Counted from the first letter of the stretch, positions 34,843 to 43,640 are shown. The stretch: 64,000 nucleotides of DNA from Paractinoplanes tereljensis (GCF_016862435.1 NZ_BOMY01000002.1:124001-188000); one strand, 5' to 3'. The notes: generated by a model from the letters alone, not told the origin. Translations and numbers: made by a program.

Positions 34843-36645
34843 ACCCGCGGCCTTGTACGCCTGACCCGCCGCGGTCGGAGAATCCCCGTCCTTGTAGAGG
34901 CCGAAGTCGACGCTGTCCCCCACGGCCGGCAGACCGAACCAGGCGTACCGCTCGACGAACGAACGGCTCTCCAGTCCCTTCGTGCTGCCGGAGATGAAGG
35001 CGACCTTCTGCGCGTCGGACGGGTATTTCGGCGAGCCGGAGAAGTTCATCAGGCCGTACTCGGTGATCCAGATCGGCTTGCCGTAGCGCTTGTGCACGGC
35101 ATCGACGTACCCGAGGAACTGATTGACCGCCGCGTCACTGAAGTCACTGCCGTACCAATGCAGGGTGATGAAATCGACCCGGTAGCCCTTGTCCGTCGCC
35201 CCGGTCATGAAGCGGTCCAGCCAGCCGCCGGCGGTGTCACCGCCGTACGCCACCGCCGGAGAACCCAGCCGCAGCCCGGTCGCCTGCAGCTTGGGCCAAT
35301 CGGCCAGGGCGTCCTCGACGCTCATGTTGGCCTGCCCACCCATGTCCGGCTCGTTGAAGCCGAGCAGTTCCCCTTCGCTCTCCTTCTTGGCCTGGGCGAT
35401 GGTGCCGTCGGTGACGTTGGCCTTGCCCCAGATCATCGGGACGAACTCGACGCCGGACGGGCCGGGCACGCTGTCGTTGTTCGGCGCCCAGTTGTAGTAC
35501 CAACCGGCCCCGACGTCGGCCAGCGCCGCCTTGACCCCGGTGAACTCCCAGACCCCGACGCCCTTCTTCTTGCTCGCCTTGGCGGCGATCACGACGGGCT
35601 TTTTAGAGGTTTTCGCCGGCGTCGGCGAGGGGGACGGCGTCGGCGACGCCGTGGCCGGGGTGGCCGATGGCGTACGCCGTGGAGCGGTCGACTGGGTAGC
35701 GAGGACGGCCGCCGTCGGGGTGGACGGCGGCGGGTCCTGCCGGATGACCACCACCGCGGTCGCCGCACCGGCCACCGCGACCGTGGACAGGGCCGCGGTC
35801 AGCACCTTCTGCGACACACCCAGCCCGATCTTGGCGGCGAGATGGGTTCCGCCACCCACCACCGTCTTCGCGGCCACCACCTTGCCGGTCAGCGCGGCCG
35901 GGATCGGGACGAGGGCCATGCCGGCCAGCAGCCGCTCGGCCGCGACCAGGTTGTTCCAGCTCGGCGAGCAGTAGGAGCAGTCCCGGGTGTGCCGGGCGAT
36001 CCGTTTGCGCCACAACGCGCCCGGCGTGCCGTCCCACGGCACGGTGAGCAACCGCAGGTCGGGGCAGGCGGGCTGGGCGTTCAGCGCCCGCACCACCGCC
36101 CGGGCCGTCTCCAGCTGGCCCTTCATCCGCTGGATCCGCACCGCCGCGTGCTGCCGGGTCACCTCGGTGGCCTCGACGATCTCGTCCCGGGTCAGCTCCC
36201 CGGAGGCCTCCAGCCACCACAGCGACAGCAGTTCCCGGTTGTCCTCGTCGAGCCAGCGGGTCGCCTCGGCGGTCTCCCGGCGCTGCCCGGAGAGCTCGAG
36301 GCGGGTGATGGCCAGGTCGGTGAAATCGGCACCCGGGTCGCGTACGTCCTCGTGCAGCAGCGCGTCGGGCGCGCCGCGCCGGGCCCGGAACCGCTCCCGC
36401 ACCTGGCGGACCGTGATCGCCACCAGCCAGGACCGGAAGGATTCCGGCTCGCGCAGGTCACCGAGATTGCGCAGCACCCGCAGCATGACGTCCTGCACCA
36501 CGTCGTCGACGTCCGCGTGGCCCTCCAGGGCCCGGCCGACGATCGTGTAGACGAGCGGCATGTACCCCGCGACCAGCCGGTCGATGGCGGCCGGGTCGCC
36601 GGCACGGGCCGCGACGACCGTCGCAATGTCGGGTTGGTCCGCCAT
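34840..36645 (-). CDS. Membrane-spanning ECF sigma factor fused to anti-sigma motif and glycoside hydrolase domain
   Basis: The 601-residue protein joins parts normally on separate proteins. Residues about 23-90 are sigma region 2 (YTIVGRALEGHADVDDVVQ), 125-185 region 4 (LTRDEIVEATEVTRQHAAVR). Cys194, His219, Cys223 and Cys226 give C-x24-H-x3-C-x2-C, the zinc motif of ZAS anti-sigma factors. A membrane helix (about 282-301), a Pro/Ser/Thr linker (304-347) and a domain like GH128/Glyco_hydro_cc (360-601) follow, with likely catalytic Glu432 (GFNEPD) and Glu529 (WITEYG). The sigma part would be inside and the hydrolase part outside, so the protein may sense glucan and release or alter the sigma activity. 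The ATG at 36645 has AGGCAGGAAC upstream. ECF groups with C-terminal extensions are known; this exact order is unverified. Confidence 0.87.
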   Translation of the reverse strand: MADQPDIATVVAARAGDPAAIDRLVAGYMPLVYTIVGRALEGHADVDDVVQDVMLRVLRNLGDLREPESFRSWLVAITVRQVRERFRARRGAPDALLHEDVRDPGADFTDLAITRLELSGQRRETAEATRWLDEDNRELLSLWWLEASGELTRDEIVEATEVTRQHAAVRIQRMKGQLETARAVVRALNAQPACPDLRLLTVPWDGTPGALWRKRIARHTRDCSYCSPSWNNLVAAERLLAGMALVPIPAALTGKVVAAKTVVGGGTHLAAKIGLGVSQKVLTAALSTVAVAGAATAVVVIRQDPPPSTPTAAVLATQSTAPRRTPSATPATASPTPSPSPTPAKTSKKPVVIAAKASKKKGVGVWEFTGVKAALADVGAGWYYNWAPNNDSVPGPSGVEFVPMIWGKANVTDGTIAQAKKESEGELLGFNEPDMGGQANMSVEDALADWPKLQATGLRLGSPAVAYGGDTAGGWLDRFMTGATDKGYRVDFITLHWYGSDFSDAAVNQFLGYVDAVHKRYGKPIWITEYGLMNFSGSPKYPSDAQKVAFISGSTKGLESRSFVERYAWFGLPAVGDSVDFGLYKDGDSPTAAGQAYKAAG

Positions 36646-36794
36646 GTTCCTGCCTCTCGTCGTTCCTTCCGGCCCTCGTTTTGCGGGCCGACCAAAGGGG
36701 GACGCGCAAGCTGTCCATGGATAACACGTTTTTCGATCACACCCGGATGAGCGGGCCGCGATTAGTCCTGCCATTTGACGGGCACTCATGAGCT

Positions 36795-37187
36795 ATGCGT
36801 ATGACAGTCCGCCTCAACCTTCCGCGCGAGACCGGCAGCGTGCCGGCCGCGCGGCGGCTGCTGCGCTGCGCACTCGCCGCTCTGCACGTCGACAAGACGC
36901 ACGGCGCCGACCTGGAGATCGCGATCACCGAGGCGTGCGCCAACGTGATCGACCACGCGAACGGTGCCAACAACTTCGAGGTATGCCTCGAGGTCGCCGA
37001 CGATCACTGCGCCATCGACGTGCGCGACGACGGTGAGGGCTTCGACCCCGAGGCGGTCGGTCCGCCGGGGCCGGGCAACGAGCGCGGCCGCGGCCTTTTC
37101 CTGATCAAGGCACTCGCCGAGAACGTCCGGATGCAGTCCGCACCCCGGCGCGGCAGCTTGATCCATTTCGAGAAGTCCTTCGCGTAA
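36795..37187 (+). CDS. RsbW-like GHKL anti-sigma kinase
   Basis: The 130-residue protein is a stand-alone HATPase of the RsbW/SpoIIAB type. It shows N-box EIAITEACANVIDHA, G1 VRDDGEGFDP and G2 GRGLFLIKAL. Such kinases hold a sigma factor or phosphorylate an anti-anti-sigma protein. The start is ATG 36795 or 36801; there is no ribosome site. It is divergent from the sigma fusion gene and 98 bases before a PP2C phosphatase, the usual opposing enzyme. No STAS-domain antagonist is in the window. Which sigma factor it binds is unknown. Confidence 0.88.
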   Translation: MRMTVRLNLPRETGSVPAARRLLRCALAALHVDKTHGADLEIAITEACANVIDHANGANNFEVCLEVADDHCAIDVRDDGEGFDPEAVGPPGPGNERGRGLFLIKALAENVRMQSAPRRGSLIHFEKSFA

Positions 37188-37285
37188 GGCCCCGTCACTC
37201 CCGTACCGGAGCAGGCACTATCATGCTTGCCGTCCGGCAACTATTGCTGACCGTGCAGCGCTTCCGACTACTGAAGGGAGATCGA

Positions 37286-38437
37286 GTGTCCGACGGCCCG
37301 ACATCGGTGGGCGTATCGCTCCGCGCGGCGCCACCCGATCGCCTTCCCGAGGTCACCGCCGAACACCTGCGCACCCGCTACGCCGCCGAGGGCGTGGAGG
37401 TGCTGCTGGGTGACCTGAGCCTGTCCGCCCTGCGACCCCTGCTCGACCCCGACGGGCCGGCCGGCGGGCCGCTCGAACAGCGCTGCTTCGGCAGCCAGCA
37501 ACCGCAGATCGACCCGCGGCCGGACGGCCCGACCCGGCTGATCCTGCCGCTCACCGTCTGGGGTGACCGGCTCGGCGTGCTGCGGATCGAAACCGGCACG
37601 CCGCCGTCCCGCACGGCCATCGAGGAGATGCACGCCATTGCCGGCGAGCTCGCCATGGCCCTGCGCACCGCCGACCGGGACACCGACCGCTACCACCACG
37701 CGCGCCGCAAGCAGCGCCTCACCATGGCCGCCGAACTCCAGTGGGACCTGCTGCCCGGGCGCTCGCTCAGCGGCGAGCGGTTCCGGCTGGCCGGCGCGCT
37801 TGAACCGGCGTACGCCGTCTACGGCGACCACTACGACTGGGCACTCACCGGCGACCGGATCACGGCGACCGTGCTGAACGGCAGCGGTGACGGACTCGAG
37901 GCGACCCTGTTGACCGCCGTGGCGGTGAACGCGATGCGCAACGCCCGCCGGTCCGGCGCCAACATCGTCGAGCAGGCCGAGCTGGCCTCGGACGCGATCT
38001 ACTCCCGGAACGGCGGCAACGCGCACGTGGCCACCCTGCTGCTGGAGATCGATCTGATCAGCGGCGCGGTCGAGGCGGTGGACGCCGGCTCGCCGCGCGC
38101 GATGATCGCCCGCAACGGCGACATCCGACAGGTCACGCTGGAGCAGCAACTGCCGCTCGGGATGTTCGGCGACACCCGTTACGAGATCCAGAAAGTCCAG
38201 CTGGAACCGGCCGACCGGCTGCTGGTGGTCAGCGACGGCGTGCACGCCGCGGCCCCCGGCGGCGGCCCGGACTTCGGTTCGGCCGCGCTGCTCACCGCGC
38301 TGCGCTCGACCCGGCTGCAGCCGCCGTCCGAGGCGGTCGGCACCGTGCTGCGAAGCCTCCGCGACTACCATGCGGGGACCGACGCGGAGGACGATGCCGT
38401 GATTGTCTGCTTGGATTGGCTCCGCCAAGCGGCATGA
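37286..38437 (+). CDS. GAF-PP2C (RsbU/SpoIIE-like) phosphatase
   Basis: The 383-residue protein has a GAF-like sensor part (about 20-150) and a PP2C/SpoIIE phosphatase part (about 165-383). Metal-binding residues are visible in YGDHYDWAL, SDGVHAA and EDDAVIVCL, but the usual GDVMGHG is NGSGDG here, with Asn for a conserved Asp, so activity may be low or altered. The GTG at 37286 has AAGGGAG five bases upstream. With the RsbW-like kinase before it and the MarR gene after it, it looks like part of a partner-switching group. Confidence 0.87.
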   Translation: MSDGPTSVGVSLRAAPPDRLPEVTAEHLRTRYAAEGVEVLLGDLSLSALRPLLDPDGPAGGPLEQRCFGSQQPQIDPRPDGPTRLILPLTVWGDRLGVLRIETGTPPSRTAIEEMHAIAGELAMALRTADRDTDRYHHARRKQRLTMAAELQWDLLPGRSLSGERFRLAGALEPAYAVYGDHYDWALTGDRITATVLNGSGDGLEATLLTAVAVNAMRNARRSGANIVEQAELASDAIYSRNGGNAHVATLLLEIDLISGAVEAVDAGSPRAMIARNGDIRQVTLEQQLPLGMFGDTRYEIQKVQLEPADRLLVVSDGVHAAAPGGGPDFGSAALLTALRSTRLQPPSEAVGTVLRSLRDYHAGTDAEDDAVIVCLDWLRQAA

Positions 38438-38506
38438 TCCACCCGCCGTGGGGGTAGAGGGCAGGTCGCCTCCGCGCATCAAGCACGGCAGAACAGGGAC
38501 ACATAC

Positions 38507-38962
38507 ATGGACGACCGGGTCACCGACGTCGCCGCGGCCGTCGAATCGGCGGTCGAGTCCCTCGTGTCCGTGCTCAGCACGAGCGACGCCCAGTCGCCGG
38601 CCGTTCCGCCGGCCCAGTTGCGGGTGCTCACCATCATCTCGGCCACCCGGCACACCAACATGAGCCGGCTGGCCGAGGCGCTCGACGTGGTGCCGTCGTC
38701 GGCGAGCCGGCTGTGCGACCGGCTCGAGGCGACCGGCCTGCTGCGCCGGGTGCCCGACCCCCGGGACCGCCGCGAGGTGCGGCTGATGATCACCCCGGCC
38801 GCCCGGCGGCTGCTCGACGAGTTGCGCGAGCGGCGCCGCGCGGCCCTTGCCGTGGTGCTCGAGCGGATGCCCGACGACGACCGGCAGGACCTGCTGCGGG
38901 CTCTCGAGGCGTTCGCCGCGGCCGCCGACCCCGACCACGGCGAGGCGCTCCGCCTGGCCTGA
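38507..38962 (+). CDS. MarR family transcriptional regulator
   Basis: The 151-residue protein has a MarR winged helix: LRVLTIISATRHTNMSRLAE, then LDVVPSSASRLCDRLEATGLL and the wing DPRDRREVRLMITPAG-like stretch, with dimerisation helices at both ends. It starts 70 bases after the phosphatase gene and may share its message. Genes of this sort beside GAF-PP2C phosphatases recur in actinomycetes. The effector is unknown. Confidence 0.88.
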   Translation: MDDRVTDVAAAVESAVESLVSVLSTSDAQSPAVPPAQLRVLTIISATRHTNMSRLAEALDVVPSSASRLCDRLEATGLLRRVPDPRDRREVRLMITPAARRLLDELRERRRAALAVVLERMPDDDRQDLLRALEAFAAAADPDHGEALRLA

Positions 38963-38976
38963 GATAGCGTCCGGAT

Positions 38977-39852
38977 ATGCGCATCGGCATCGTGATCCTC
39001 CCCGACCAGCGCTGGTCGGTCGCCTCCGAGCGGTGGCGGCGCGCCGAGGAGTACGGCTTCGACCACGCCTGGACCTACGACCACCTCGGCTGGCGGGACC
39101 TGATCGACGGCCCGTGGTTCGACGCGGTGCCGACCCTGACCGCGGCGGCCGGCGTGACCAGCACGATCAAGCTGGGCACCTACGTCGCGTCGCCGAACTT
39201 CCGGCACCCGGTGCACTTCGCCCGGGAGGTCACCGCGCTCGACGACATCTCCGGCGGCCGGTTGCTGCTCGGGCTGGGCGCCGGCGGGATCGGTTTCGAC
39301 TCGGCGGTTCTCGGCGAGCCGGAACTGACGCCGGGCCGGCGGGTGGACCGGTTCACCGAGTTCCTCGACCTGCTCGGCACGATCCTGACCAACCCGGCCA
39401 CTACGCACCGCGGGGAGTTCTACACCGCGGTCGACGCGCGCAGCATTCCCGGCCCGACGCAGCAGCCGCGGCCGCCGTTCGTGGTGGCGGCCAACGGCCC
39501 GCGGGCGCTGCGGCTGGCCGCCCGGCACGGCGACGGCTGGGTGACCACCGGCCCGGCGGCCGACGATCTCGAGTCGTGGTGGCGCGGAGTGGCCGAGATC
39601 TCGGCCCGTTTCGCCGAAGCCCTGAACGCGGCCGGCCGCCCGCTGGACGCGATCCCGCGCTATCTGAACCTGGACTCGTCCCCGCGTTATTCGATGACCA
39701 GCGTCGACGCCTTCACCGAAGCGATCGGCCGCGCTGCCGACCTCGGCTTCACCGACGCCATCACCCATTGGCCGCGCGCGTCGAGCTGGTACGCCGGCGA
39801 CGAAAAGGTCCTGGAATCAGTCGCGGAGCGCCTGCCGACGCTCCGCAACTGA
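38977..39852 (+). CDS. LLM class F420-dependent oxidoreductase
   Basis: The 291-residue protein is a second LLM-type oxidoreductase: MRIGIVILPDQRW, EYGFDHAWTYDH, LGTYVASPNFRHPVHFAREVTALDDISGGR, FVVAANGPRALRLAARHGDGWVT. TAGCGT (38965-38970) ends six bases before the ATG with no ribosome site, so the message is probably leaderless. It starts 15 bases after the MarR gene and ends exactly next to the stop of lsr2, with no hairpin between. The substrate is unknown. Confidence 0.88.
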   Translation: MRIGIVILPDQRWSVASERWRRAEEYGFDHAWTYDHLGWRDLIDGPWFDAVPTLTAAAGVTSTIKLGTYVASPNFRHPVHFAREVTALDDISGGRLLLGLGAGGIGFDSAVLGEPELTPGRRVDRFTEFLDLLGTILTNPATTHRGEFYTAVDARSIPGPTQQPRPPFVVAANGPRALRLAARHGDGWVTTGPAADDLESWWRGVAEISARFAEALNAAGRPLDAIPRYLNLDSSPRYSMTSVDAFTEAIGRAADLGFTDAITHWPRASSWYAGDEKVLESVAERLPTLRN

Positions 39853-40194
39853 TTAGTGAGCTGCCCGGTACGCGTCTGTAACGGACTGCGGAATGCGGCC
39901 TCGCTCGGAAATCTGGTGACCGTTGGCCTGGGCCCACTCGCGGATCAGCCGGTTCTCGTCGCGAGAACCCGCGGTGCGGCTGGGAACGCCCCGGCGGGCG
40001 CCGATCCGGCCGGGGCCGCGACCGAGCCGGGTGCCCGCGCTGATGAACGGGTCGAGCGCCTTACGAAGCTTCCCAGCATTGGCCTCGGAAAGGTCGATCG
40101 TGTAGCTAATGCCGTCCAGGCTGAACTCGACGGTGCGGTCGGCCTTCTTTCCGTCCAGATCGTCGATCAGTGTTGTGATGACCTGCCGCGCCAT
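39853..40194 (-). CDS. lsr2: Nucleoid-associated protein Lsr2
   Basis: Lsr2 is the H-NS-like xenogeneic silencer of actinobacteria; it bridges DNA and prefers AT-rich regions. The 113-residue product has the N-terminal dimerisation domain (MARQVITTLIDDLDGKKADRT, EFSLDGISYTIDLS) and the C-terminal DNA-binding domain with the AT-hook-like core RDENRLIREWAQANGH. That core has REW where RGR is typical of a hook; GTRLGRGPGRIG stands in the linker and may supply the basic contact. GGGAGCGG precedes the ATG. The upstream 200 bases are clearly less GC-rich than the rest, which suits self-regulation. Confidence 0.93.
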   Translation of the reverse strand: MARQVITTLIDDLDGKKADRTVEFSLDGISYTIDLSEANAGKLRKALDPFISAGTRLGRGPGRIGARRGVPSRTAGSRDENRLIREWAQANGHQISERGRIPQSVTDAYRAAH

Positions 40195-40382
40195 ATCCGC
40201 TCCCGTAAAATCAGATCCGAGTTAATCCGATCAACCGCGCCCAGTCTTGCTCGAAACCGGCATCCCGCGCAACTCATCGAACCAAATTTCGCAATTCTTT
40301 CTCGCCGTTATTCAAATGGCGGGACCGACATTCACAGGAAACAGAGAGCAATGTGCGGCTGGCCGGAGGCGTGTGGATCACC

Positions 40383-40396
40383 TAGGGTCGCAGGCA
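40383..40396 (+). promoter_or_regulatory. Minus-10 box of a leaderless gene
   Basis: TAGGGT (40383-40388) lies seven bases before the ATG of the next gene, which has no ribosome site. Confidence 0.45.
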
Positions 40397-40824
40397 TGGA
40401 CGAACGGACGGCGTGGAACGAACAGCGCCGGCAAGCCATCGCCGGGCACGCGGCCGCGCAGGCCGCGAGCCGGGAAGCCGAGGCTCGCGAGGCCGGAGTC
40501 CTGCTCACCGATTTCGTCCGCCGGGCCGCCGAGCGCGGCCTCCCGCCGCATCCCCTGGCCGCCCGCAGCTTCGACGGCCACGCGACGTACCGGACGAAGG
40601 CGAAGGGCTGGTATTTGAAATCCAACCGCTCGGTCGCCGTCGGCGCGAGCGGGGAGTATTACGTGCTGACCGTCCCGGCCTCGCTGCGCGCCCGGTTCAC
40701 CGGCGCCGACCTGACCCCGAGCACCCCCCGGCTGATCGTCGGCGCGGGCGGCGGCGACGGCGAGACCATGCCCCTGGCCCAGTTGCTTGATCAGCGACTC
40801 GACGCGGGAGTCTCCTGGCCTTGA
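40396..40824 (+). CDS. Conserved hypothetical protein
   Basis: The 142-residue product is not recognised. The N-terminal half is helical and rich in Ala, Glu and Arg (RRQAIAGHAAAQAASREAEA); the second half is more beta-like with GWYLKSNRSVAVGASGEYYVLTV. No signal peptide or membrane helix is present. Its stop codon overlaps the TTG start of the carboxypeptidase gene, so the two are translated in sequence from one message. Confidence 0.75.
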   Translation: MDERTAWNEQRRQAIAGHAAAQAASREAEAREAGVLLTDFVRRAAERGLPPHPLAARSFDGHATYRTKAKGWYLKSNRSVAVGASGEYYVLTVPASLRARFTGADLTPSTPRLIVGAGGGDGETMPLAQLLDQRLDAGVSWP

Positions 40825-42065
40825 TCCGTGTTCCGGCAACCCTCGCCGCACTCCTCCTCGCCGCGGCGGCGGCCGTCGTTCCGGCCTCCCCGGCCGCCGC
40901 GGCGGACATCCCCTGCCCCAAGCCGAAGGTCGCCAAGCCGGCCGGCATCCCGCCGCGCCCGGTGCCGCCGGCCGACGATCCGGTCAACAGCGCGGTCGGC
41001 GGCGACGCCCTGGCCACCCACGGCCTGGTCATCCCGGCCGGCGCGAAACAGCCGCCGGCGGTCACCGCCACCACCTGGATCGTCGCCGACCTGGACACCG
41101 GCGAGGTGCTGGGCGCCTGCGGGCCGCACGTCTACCAGACCCCGGCCAGCGTGCAGAAGACGCTGCTGGCCGCGACGATCATGGACAAGCTCGACCCCAA
41201 CCAGACGATCACCACGGTGGCCAGCGACCTGGACATCGAGGTCAACAGCTCGGCGGTCGGCATCGTGGTGGGCGGGAAGTACAAGATCTCCACGCTCTGG
41301 CTGGGGCTGCTGCTCAACTCCGGCAACGACGCCGCGAACGCGCTGGCCCGGACGGCCGCCGGCGGCGGCTCGGACGGGGTGGCCAAGACAGTGGCCGCGA
41401 TGAACGCCGAGGCGAAGCGGCTGGGCGCGTTCCAGACGCACGCGGTCACGCCCAGCGGCCTGGACGGCAAGGGCCAGTTCACCAGCGCGTACGACCTGGC
41501 GCTGATCGCCCGCAAGGACTTCGCGAACGCCGACTTCCGCAAGTACGTGCTCACCAAGACCACGCAGATGCCGGCCCAGCCGCAGGTGAAGCAAAAGGGC
41601 TTCCAGATCCAGAACGAGAACAAGCTGATCTACAACTACCCGGGCGCGATGGGTGGCAAGACCGGCTTCACCACGGTGGCCCGGCACAGTTACGTCGGCG
41701 GCGCCCAGCGCAACGGCCGGCGCCTGGTGGTGACCCTGCTCGGCGCCGAGGCGCACCCGCAGCGCGGCTGGCAGCAGGGGGCCGCGCTGCTCGACTGGGG
41801 CTTCGCGCAGCCCGCCGACTCGTCGGTCGGCAAGCTGGTCACCCCGGAGGACATCGCCGCCCGCAACGCCGCGACCACCGACGCGAAGGCCGAGTCGACC
41901 ACCGCGACGAAGGCCGCCGCACCGGCGGTCCACTCGTCCGGTCCGGGCGCGACGACGGTGATGGCGGCCGGTGGGGTCGCGCTGGTGCTGGCCGGCACTC
42001 CCCTGCTGTTACTGCTGACCCAGCGCCGACGGCGTGGGCCGCGCGCGAGAGTCAACCAAGGATGA
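40821..42065 (+). CDS. D-alanyl-D-alanine carboxypeptidase (PBP5-like, family S11)
   Basis: The 414-residue enzyme trims the terminal D-Ala of peptidoglycan stem peptides. It has a signal peptide (1-28), a penicillin-binding domain with Ser110 and Lys113 in the ASVQK motif, Ser167-Gly-Asn169 (SGND) and Lys280 in GKTGFT, a Lys/Thr/Ala linker, and a C-terminal membrane helix (about 380-402) with a basic tail. It is thus anchored with the catalytic domain outside. The TTG start overlaps the previous stop; GGGAG lies ten bases before it. Its last 14 bases overlap the convergent DUF456 gene. Confidence 0.9.
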   Translation: MIRVPATLAALLLAAAAAVVPASPAAAADIPCPKPKVAKPAGIPPRPVPPADDPVNSAVGGDALATHGLVIPAGAKQPPAVTATTWIVADLDTGEVLGACGPHVYQTPASVQKTLLAATIMDKLDPNQTITTVASDLDIEVNSSAVGIVVGGKYKISTLWLGLLLNSGNDAANALARTAAGGGSDGVAKTVAAMNAEAKRLGAFQTHAVTPSGLDGKGQFTSAYDLALIARKDFANADFRKYVLTKTTQMPAQPQVKQKGFQIQNENKLIYNYPGAMGGKTGFTTVARHSYVGGAQRNGRRLVVTLLGAEAHPQRGWQQGAALLDWGFAQPADSSVGKLVTPEDIAARNAATTDAKAESTTATKAAAPAVHSSGPGATTVMAAGGVALVLAGTPLLLLLTQRRRRGPRARVNQG

Positions 42066-42552
42066 GACCGAACACCCAGACCACGGCGACGCCGAGCGCG
42101 GCGGTGAACTCGATCAGCATGGCCATCCCGGCCGCACCGAGCGCCTTCTTGGTCGACGGCCACGCCTGACCCGGCCCGAGCCGGGCCTGCTCGACCAGGA
42201 ACACCCCGAGCACGAAGCCGAGGATCAACCCGACCACCGGGATCACGAAGAACCCGACCAGGCCGAGCACTCCGCCGGCCAGCAGCGCCGTGTTGGGGAT
42301 TCCCGCGCTCTTCAGCCGCCGACCCGGCAGTAGGTACTTCACCAGTGCCCCGAGCGTCGCTACCAGGGTGGCGATCACCAGCACCAGCCACTTGACGGTG
42401 CCCGAACCGTCGCCGAGCAGCGCCCACGCGAGCACGCCGAGCCAGCTCAGCAGCAACCCCGGAACCACCGGAATCACCACCCCCACCACACCCAGGGCGA
42501 TCGCGATCCCGGCGATGACGTTCACGGTGGTGCCGGTGTCGGAGAGGTCCAT
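42052..42552 (-). CDS. DUF456 membrane protein
   Basis: The 166-residue protein fits the DUF456 family. It has about five hydrophobic segments, with the typical VIPVVPGLLLSWLGVLAWALL, a GxG-rich ALLAGGVLGLVGFFVIPVVG and a short polar segment TKKALGAAGMA. The function is unknown. The ATG at 42552 is used; the longer reading from 42708 would start inside the promoter of the sigma gene. It overlaps the end of the convergent carboxypeptidase gene by 14 bases. Confidence 0.85.
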   Translation of the reverse strand: MDLSDTGTTVNVIAGIAIALGVVGVVIPVVPGLLLSWLGVLAWALLGDGSGTVKWLVLVIATLVATLGALVKYLLPGRRLKSAGIPNTALLAGGVLGLVGFFVIPVVGLILGFVLGVFLVEQARLGPGQAWPSTKKALGAAGMAMLIEFTAALGVAVVWVFGLILG

Positions 42553-42710
42553 GGGACCAGCGTGCCCCGCAGCCGCAAGGTCTGAAACACAGCAACCGTT
42601 ACGCACCTGGTCGTGACCGAAAGGAGTACCCGAGGCCGACCAAAGTTTCCTCCTGTCAGCCGGGTGGCCGCGCAAGCGAGCCGCCCGACCAACAAACCGG
42701 GGGAGCACAC

Positions 42711-43625
42711 ATGAACACCATCGTGACGAACGCAGCCGACACCGCGCCCGCCGCTACCGTGCTCTCCGCCGCCGAGCAGGAAGAGCTGATCCGCACGCAC
42801 ATGCCGCTGGTCGGCCACCTGGTGCGGGACATGCTCACCCGGATCCCCAACCACATCCACCGCGACGACCTGACCAGCGCCGGCCTGCACGCCCTGGTGA
42901 CCGCGGCCCGCGGCTGGGACCCGGACCGCGGCATCCCGTTCCACCGCTTCGCCAGCACCCGCATCCGCGGCGCCATCCTGGACGAGCTGCGCGCCCTGGA
43001 CTGGGCCACCCGCTCGGTGCGCACCAAGGCCCGCGCCACCGACACCACCCGCCAGCAGCTGACCACCACGCTGGGCCGGACGCCGAGCTCGGACGAGCTG
43101 GCCCAGGCGCTCGGCACCACCACCAACGACCTGCAGCGCACCGACACCGACGTGCAGCGCGCGACCGTGCTGTCGCTGCAGGGCTTCACCACCAGCAGCG
43201 CCGACGACCTGGTCACCGAGAAGACCCCGGGCCCGGAGGACATGCTGCTGCGCCGTGAGCAGATCGGCTACCTGCACCACGCGATCGGCTCGCTGCCGGA
43301 CCGGCTGCAGGTCGTCATCACCGAGTACTTCCTCAACGAGCGCCCGATGGCCGACATCGCGGCCGACCTCGGCGTGACCGAGAGCCGGATCAGCCAGCTG
43401 CGGGCCGAGGCCCTGTCGCTGCTCAAGGACGGCCTGAACACGCACCTCAACCCGGACATGGCGCCGGTCCCCGACAACCCGGACAGCATCACGGCCCGCC
43501 GCCGCGCCAGCTACTACGCCAACATCGCCAACAACACGTCGATGAACAGCCGGCTCGCGATGACCAACGCGCACGGCCACACCACGCACGGCCGCACCCC
43601 GCGCAGCTCGATGGCCGTTGTCTGA
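42711..43625 (+). CDS. FliA/WhiG-type sigma factor, first copy
   Basis: The 304-residue protein is a sigma-28 family factor. Region 2 reads LIRTHMPLVGHLVRDMLTRIP and GIPFHRFASTRIRGAILDELRALDW. Region 3 contains LGRTPSSDELAQALG. Region 4 has LPDRLQVVITEYFLNERPMADIAADLGVTESRISQLRAEAL. The C-terminal 60 residues are a low-complexity tail rich in Asn, Thr and His. Such factors serve motility or spore development in actinomycetes. GGGGGAG precedes the ATG. A paralogue lies 3 kb downstream on the other strand. Confidence 0.92.
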   Translation: MNTIVTNAADTAPAATVLSAAEQEELIRTHMPLVGHLVRDMLTRIPNHIHRDDLTSAGLHALVTAARGWDPDRGIPFHRFASTRIRGAILDELRALDWATRSVRTKARATDTTRQQLTTTLGRTPSSDELAQALGTTTNDLQRTDTDVQRATVLSLQGFTTSSADDLVTEKTPGPEDMLLRREQIGYLHHAIGSLPDRLQVVITEYFLNERPMADIAADLGVTESRISQLRAEALSLLKDGLNTHLNPDMAPVPDNPDSITARRRASYYANIANNTSMNSRLAMTNAHGHTTHGRTPRSSMAVV

Positions 43626-43640
43626 TTTTTCATGATTTTC

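Noticed and set aside
42052..42708. DUF456 gene starting at 42708
   Set aside because: The added 52 residues (RFVGRAARLRGHPADRRKLW and so on) are not membrane-like and occupy the promoter region of the sigma gene; ATG 42552 begins at the family's usual start.
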